Below, piece after piece: positions 61,031 through 64,000 of a stretch of 64,000 nt of DNA (the first letter of the stretch is position 1; each line of letters starts with the position of its first letter). Both the position numbers and the translations under genes were made by a program. The stretch comes from Rickettsia typhi (lineage in GTDB: Bacteria > Pseudomonadota > Alphaproteobacteria > Rickettsiales > Rickettsiaceae). Location: the NCBI GenBank assembly GCA_945865485.1, contig CAMBEC010000005.1, forward strand, positions 95,236-159,235, in the 5' to 3' direction. Under the pieces are notes generated by a model. It had not been told where the DNA came from. It searched no databases and saw only the letters and a program-made list of their open reading frames with translations.

Positions 61031-61816
61031 ATGACTTTATCATCAATAGTTAGTAATAAACTTACATTTGAAGGTTCTTTAGGAAGTACCTTGGTTGCAA
61101 GACTAGACTCACCAGAACGACCAGATGCGTATGTTTTATTTGCACATTATTTTACCGGTAATAAAGACATAACTGCGCTTAGCAGGATAGCCAGAGCTTT
61201 AAATCAAGCGAATATAGCTTTATTTCGATTTGATTATACTGGTCTTGGAGCGAGTGAGGGTGACTTTGCCAATAGCAATTTTTCTTCTAATGTAAAAGAT
61301 ATTATAGCGGCAGCTAATTTTATGCGAGAAAATTATCAAGCTCCTCAAATTCTGGTTGGTCACAGCCTAGGTGGTACGGCAGCGATTGCCGCAGCCTCAG
61401 AAATTCCAGAAGTAAGAGCAGTGGCAACGATAGGCTCACCATGCGATACTGCGCATGTGCAGCATAATTTTGTAAATCATATAGATGAAATAAATGAAAA
61501 AGGAGAGGCAGAAGTTATTCTTGGGGGCAAGAAATTTAATATAAAAAAACAATTCCTTGATGACATTTCTAACCAAGATATGCCAGGTAAAATTAAGAAT
61601 CTGAAAAAGGCCTTGCTCGTTATGCACTCACCTGTAGACGAAACGGTAAGCATAGAGAACGCCCAAAGGATCTATGAGCTAGCAAAGCACCCGAAGAGTT
61701 TTATTTCTCTCGATAAAGCAGACCATTTACTTATGAAAAGTCCAGCCGATAGTAAGTATGTTGCTGCGGTACTTGCTGCTTGGGCTAGCAGATACTTATC
61801 CCATTCGCCAATGTAA
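61031..61816 (+). CDS. Alpha/beta hydrolase
   Basis: A 261-residue serine hydrolase: [33 protein letters not shown], the nucleophile Ser in [11 protein letters not shown], Asp in MHSPVDETV and His in KADHLLM. Its closest architecture is the hydrolase half of the alphaproteobacterial hydrolase/OsmC fusion, with the OsmC half missing. Substrate unknown; probably a soluble esterase or thioesterase-like enzyme. It stands alone, with a hairpin 190 bp downstream. Confidence 0.85.
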   Translation: MTLSSIVSNKLTFEGSLGSTLVARLDSPERPDAYVLFAHYFTGNKDITALSRIARALNQANIALFRFDYTGLGASEGDFANSNFSSNVKDIIAAANFMRENYQAPQILVGHSLGGTAAIAAASEIPEVRAVATIGSPCDTAHVQHNFVNHIDEINEKGEAEVILGGKKFNIKKQFLDDISNQDMPGKIKNLKKALLVMHSPVDETVSIENAQRIYELAKHPKSFISLDKADHLLMKSPADSKYVAAVLAAWASRYLSHSPM

Positions 61817-62005
61817 TAAATCCTGTATAAATAAGGGTTCTTAGTAGCTTTCTTAGAATATAATATAGGTAGTAGGCGTATAAGTTATCGAATTTATGCC
61901 TTCTTATATATTAATTTATTACTTAGCTATAAACTTGAAAACCGATGAGGTATTTCTTGATCACTCAATTTTAACGTGACGGTGCTGTTAAAAACCCTTG
62001 CAAAT

Positions 62006-62044
62006 GCTATGAGGGGAACCTCATTTTTTAATTCCCCTCATAGC
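62006..62044. terminator. Hairpin between convergent genes
   Basis: GCTATGAGGGGAA (62006-62018) and TTCCCCTCATAGC (62032-62044) form a perfect 13-bp stem with a 13-base loop containing TTTTTT. It lies between the hydrolase gene and the converging ankyrin-like gene and could act in both directions. There is no T-tract after the stem. Confidence 0.6.
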
Positions 62045-62051
62045 GAATTTA

Positions 62052-63995
62052 CTATGAATAATCTGGTATATTTCCGTGCAATGAGATATTATCATCATGA
62101 CTCGTATTTTCATGAATACAATGTAAATACTCTTTTACTACATGATTTAATACACAGTTATCTTGTAGGAGATAAGCAAATTGATTAGCGTCCTTCTCCC
62201 CGTATTTTTGGCTAATCAAAGCATAGTAATACTTGATTGTGCTTACATCCAATAATGGAAGATCACCAAAAGATAATGGATAGTCAAAAACGGCTTCTTC
62301 TATTGAATCTACTGCTTTCTCTCCCGCTACAATTTTATCAAAAAGTTCTGCCGCAAGTAAAGCAGCTCCCTGTTCTATAATATTTTTCCACAGCTCTTGT
62401 ATACCTTCATTTATTTCATCTTTGCTCATAATTTTTTGAATTAAAGGATCTATAATCTTTAATTTTAAACCATCGGTAAAATGATAACTAGAGTTAGTGA
62501 TGCCATCTGCATGCTCAGCAAATATTTTATTAAATATCCCCTGTATCTTTTGTGTATAAGCACACCATTGCTCAGGATCTATAATTAAAGCCTTATTAGC
62601 AAGATCATTTTTCCATTTGATAAAAGCCAAAGGCATTTTATCGCCTAGGATTGAGAAAGCCACAGAGGGGATTAACCCTAAAACATCTTCAAAGCTTTCA
62701 AAAGTTTTTTTGGTGTAATCTACCTCTACTGATTCAATAATTTTATCTTGTGCTACAGCAAGCAGATTTATTAACTTACTTAAATCACACATCTTTATTT
62801 GACTTAAAGTATAAATCAAGTTTGATGTATCTCCGTTAGTTTTTGTTATATGAATCAATGTACCAAGAACCTTTTTAAAATCCCAACTAACTGTTAACCT
62901 ATCTTGAACATCATTCATAGTTGATAATTTTTCAACTACTTTCAAGACATTATCTGTATCAGCTCCCCATAGAGCTACTGTAGTTGTCAAGCCTTGCGTT
63001 GCTTTAAATTGAGTAATTTCATTATTAATTTCCAGGTCGGTTAATTTATATTTATTGAACATCAATTGAAGTATTTGTTGTGCTTTTTCCTTATTTCCTG
63101 CTATTCCGTCCGGAGGTGTATCGCTACCGTTATCCAATATAAGCTTAGATACATTTAGAGATGATATAGGCTCTTTAGGTTCTACTGATCCATAATCTCT
63201 TAGCAATTTAATAAAGGCCTGATAATTAGTTATTATTTTATTTTTAACAAGATCAATTACTCTATTTCCATTATTGTCTCGTTGATTAACATTAAGTACT
63301 GGTTCATTTGATGGAGTACTTTGCTGTAACAAATAATCTACATATTCTAACGTTTTAGGGTTATCAGCATCATTTCGTGCAAGTAATAAATGTAGTACAG
63401 TTTCACTGTTATTAAATTTTATTACCCAATCAAAGTTAACTTGCTGTAAATACTCAATAATTTTATCTACTTCAGAATTGACAATTAATTCTTTAATCAA
63501 ATGCTCGGAAGGTTTAATGTTAGGATGTTGATTTAAATAAATAGCGACAGAGCCACATTCATTCTGGCTAATTTTTATATCAGGCCTTGCTAAAATGACG
63601 TCTATTAAAGCGTCTAACTTATTGTCAATTGCATAAGCAAGAAGCGATTTAATTCCAGAATTATTATAAATAGTGACGTTGATATCTACCCCTTTCTGGA
63701 TGAGCAAAATACCAATCTCTAATGAGTCTTTAATTACGTCATTTAGGTAAACATTTTGAAGTAAATCCATTTTAAAGTTTTTATGATTTAAAATGTCTTT
63801 GACTAAGCCTATATCCTTATTTTCAATTGCTATATTAAGAATGTTCTTAAAACCATTCCATATTGCACTTAAGTCTATGTTATCCTTTGCTAGTAACGAC
63901 TTAACAACTTCATCAGCTTTATTATTAAAGGCATGTATTAATAATGAGGTAGAACCATAGGTACCTGGGATACTAAAAGTCTCGTTAATATTCAA
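62052..63995 (-). CDS. Ankyrin-repeat-like protein, 5' end at window edge
   Basis: At least 647 residues. The first 280 show weak ankyrin-type units (SLLIHAFNNKADEVVKSLLA; NILNIAIENKDIGLVKDILN; ETVLHLLLARNDADN; INVNQRD-like NVNQRDNNGNRVIDLVKN). The rest is helical with no family I recognise. There is no signal peptide. Ankyrin proteins of Rickettsiales are often type IV effectors that act in the host; that role is inferred. The proposed TTG start at 63995 is doubtful because the frame stays open to the edge, so the true start is probably outside the window. Confidence 0.7.
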   Translation of the reverse strand: MNINETFSIPGTYGSTSLLIHAFNNKADEVVKSLLAKDNIDLSAIWNGFKNILNIAIENKDIGLVKDILNHKNFKMDLLQNVYLNDVIKDSLEIGILLIQKGVDINVTIYNNSGIKSLLAYAIDNKLDALIDVILARPDIKISQNECGSVAIYLNQHPNIKPSEHLIKELIVNSEVDKIIEYLQQVNFDWVIKFNNSETVLHLLLARNDADNPKTLEYVDYLLQQSTPSNEPVLNVNQRDNNGNRVIDLVKNKIITNYQAFIKLLRDYGSVEPKEPISSLNVSKLILDNGSDTPPDGIAGNKEKAQQILQLMFNKYKLTDLEINNEITQFKATQGLTTTVALWGADTDNVLKVVEKLSTMNDVQDRLTVSWDFKKVLGTLIHITKTNGDTSNLIYTLSQIKMCDLSKLINLLAVAQDKIIESVEVDYTKKTFESFEDVLGLIPSVAFSILGDKMPLAFIKWKNDLANKALIIDPEQWCAYTQKIQGIFNKIFAEHADGITNSSYHFTDGLKLKIIDPLIQKIMSKDEINEGIQELWKNIIEQGAALLAAELFDKIVAGEKAVDSIEEAVFDYPLSFGDLPLLDVSTIKYYYALISQKYGEKDANQFAYLLQDNCVLNHVVKEYLHCIHENTSHDDNISLHGNIPDYS

Positions 63996-64000
63996 ATCAT

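Overview
The window is AT-rich chromosomal DNA from a member of the order Rickettsiales (Alphaproteobacteria) that still carries flagellar genes. This is inferred from gene content and local gene order. Pointers are a two-piece (permuted) alpha-type tmRNA next to sspB, NDUFA12 next to mlaD, an EnvZ/OmpR pair, a CcmD/CcmE pair, a VirB8/VirB9 pair of a type IV secretion system, an NDUFS6-like zinc-finger protein, and repeat-rich proteins (leucine-rich, ankyrin-like, TPR) typical of host-associated bacteria. The genus cannot be fixed from the sequence alone. Flagella plus sigma-54 argue against the genus Rickettsia itself and suit a flagellated, Midichloria-like or other protist-associated lineage.

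Layout. 1-3.6 kb: partial rpoN, an Uup-type ABC-F ATPase and a YhhQ-type transporter. 3.6-6.6 kb: a 12-repeat leucine-rich protein, then cytochrome oxidase subunit III and its assembly factor CtaG. 6.7-14.1 kb: an envelope block on the minus strand (lptC-lptA-lptB, kdsD, RNase D, an FtsB/DivIC-like protein, cdsA, uppS, envZ/ompR). 14.3-20 kb: a plus-strand block (ilvE, dapA, smpB, an IHF/HU-like gene, a 3-methyladenine glycosylase, tmRNA, sspB, rnhA, NDUFA12, mlaD) with tRNA-Phe on the other strand. smpB, tmRNA and sspB together form a ribosome-rescue and tagged-protein degradation group.

20-36 kb is the most accessory part. It holds a LuxR-type regulator with a membrane segment, an NB-ARC ATPase and TPRs; a tandemly duplicated small orphan gene, one copy frameshifted; lysC followed by kdpB and kdpC without kdpA; ubiG; a beta carbonic anhydrase; a solute-symporter/histidine-kinase fusion; virB9 with an unusual N-terminal insertion, and virB8; and a metallo-beta-lactamase-fold lipoprotein. 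36-51.7 kb: small lipoprotein and effector-like proteins, the ydcF-like/lipB/mutL/MFS group, an NDUFS6-like zinc-finger gene, bdhA, a large TPR protein, ftsY, nadE and a degenerate M23 protein. 51.7-58.7 kb: ccmE and ccmD, then two divergent flagellar operons (fliL-fliM-DUF6468-motE and flgF-flgG-flgA-flgH-fliQ). 58.9-64 kb: recJ, an alpha/beta hydrolase and an ankyrin-like protein at the right edge.

Short palindromic repeats with the core GCTGAACTTGGTTCAGC recur between genes, together with a separate 183-bp inverted-repeat element. Points that most deserve follow-up are the orphan KdpB that has lost its TGES glutamate, the topologically puzzling LuxR/NB-ARC protein with its divergent duplicated neighbour, the insertion in front of the VirB9 signal peptide, and a FlgF that begins with an apparent Sec signal peptide.
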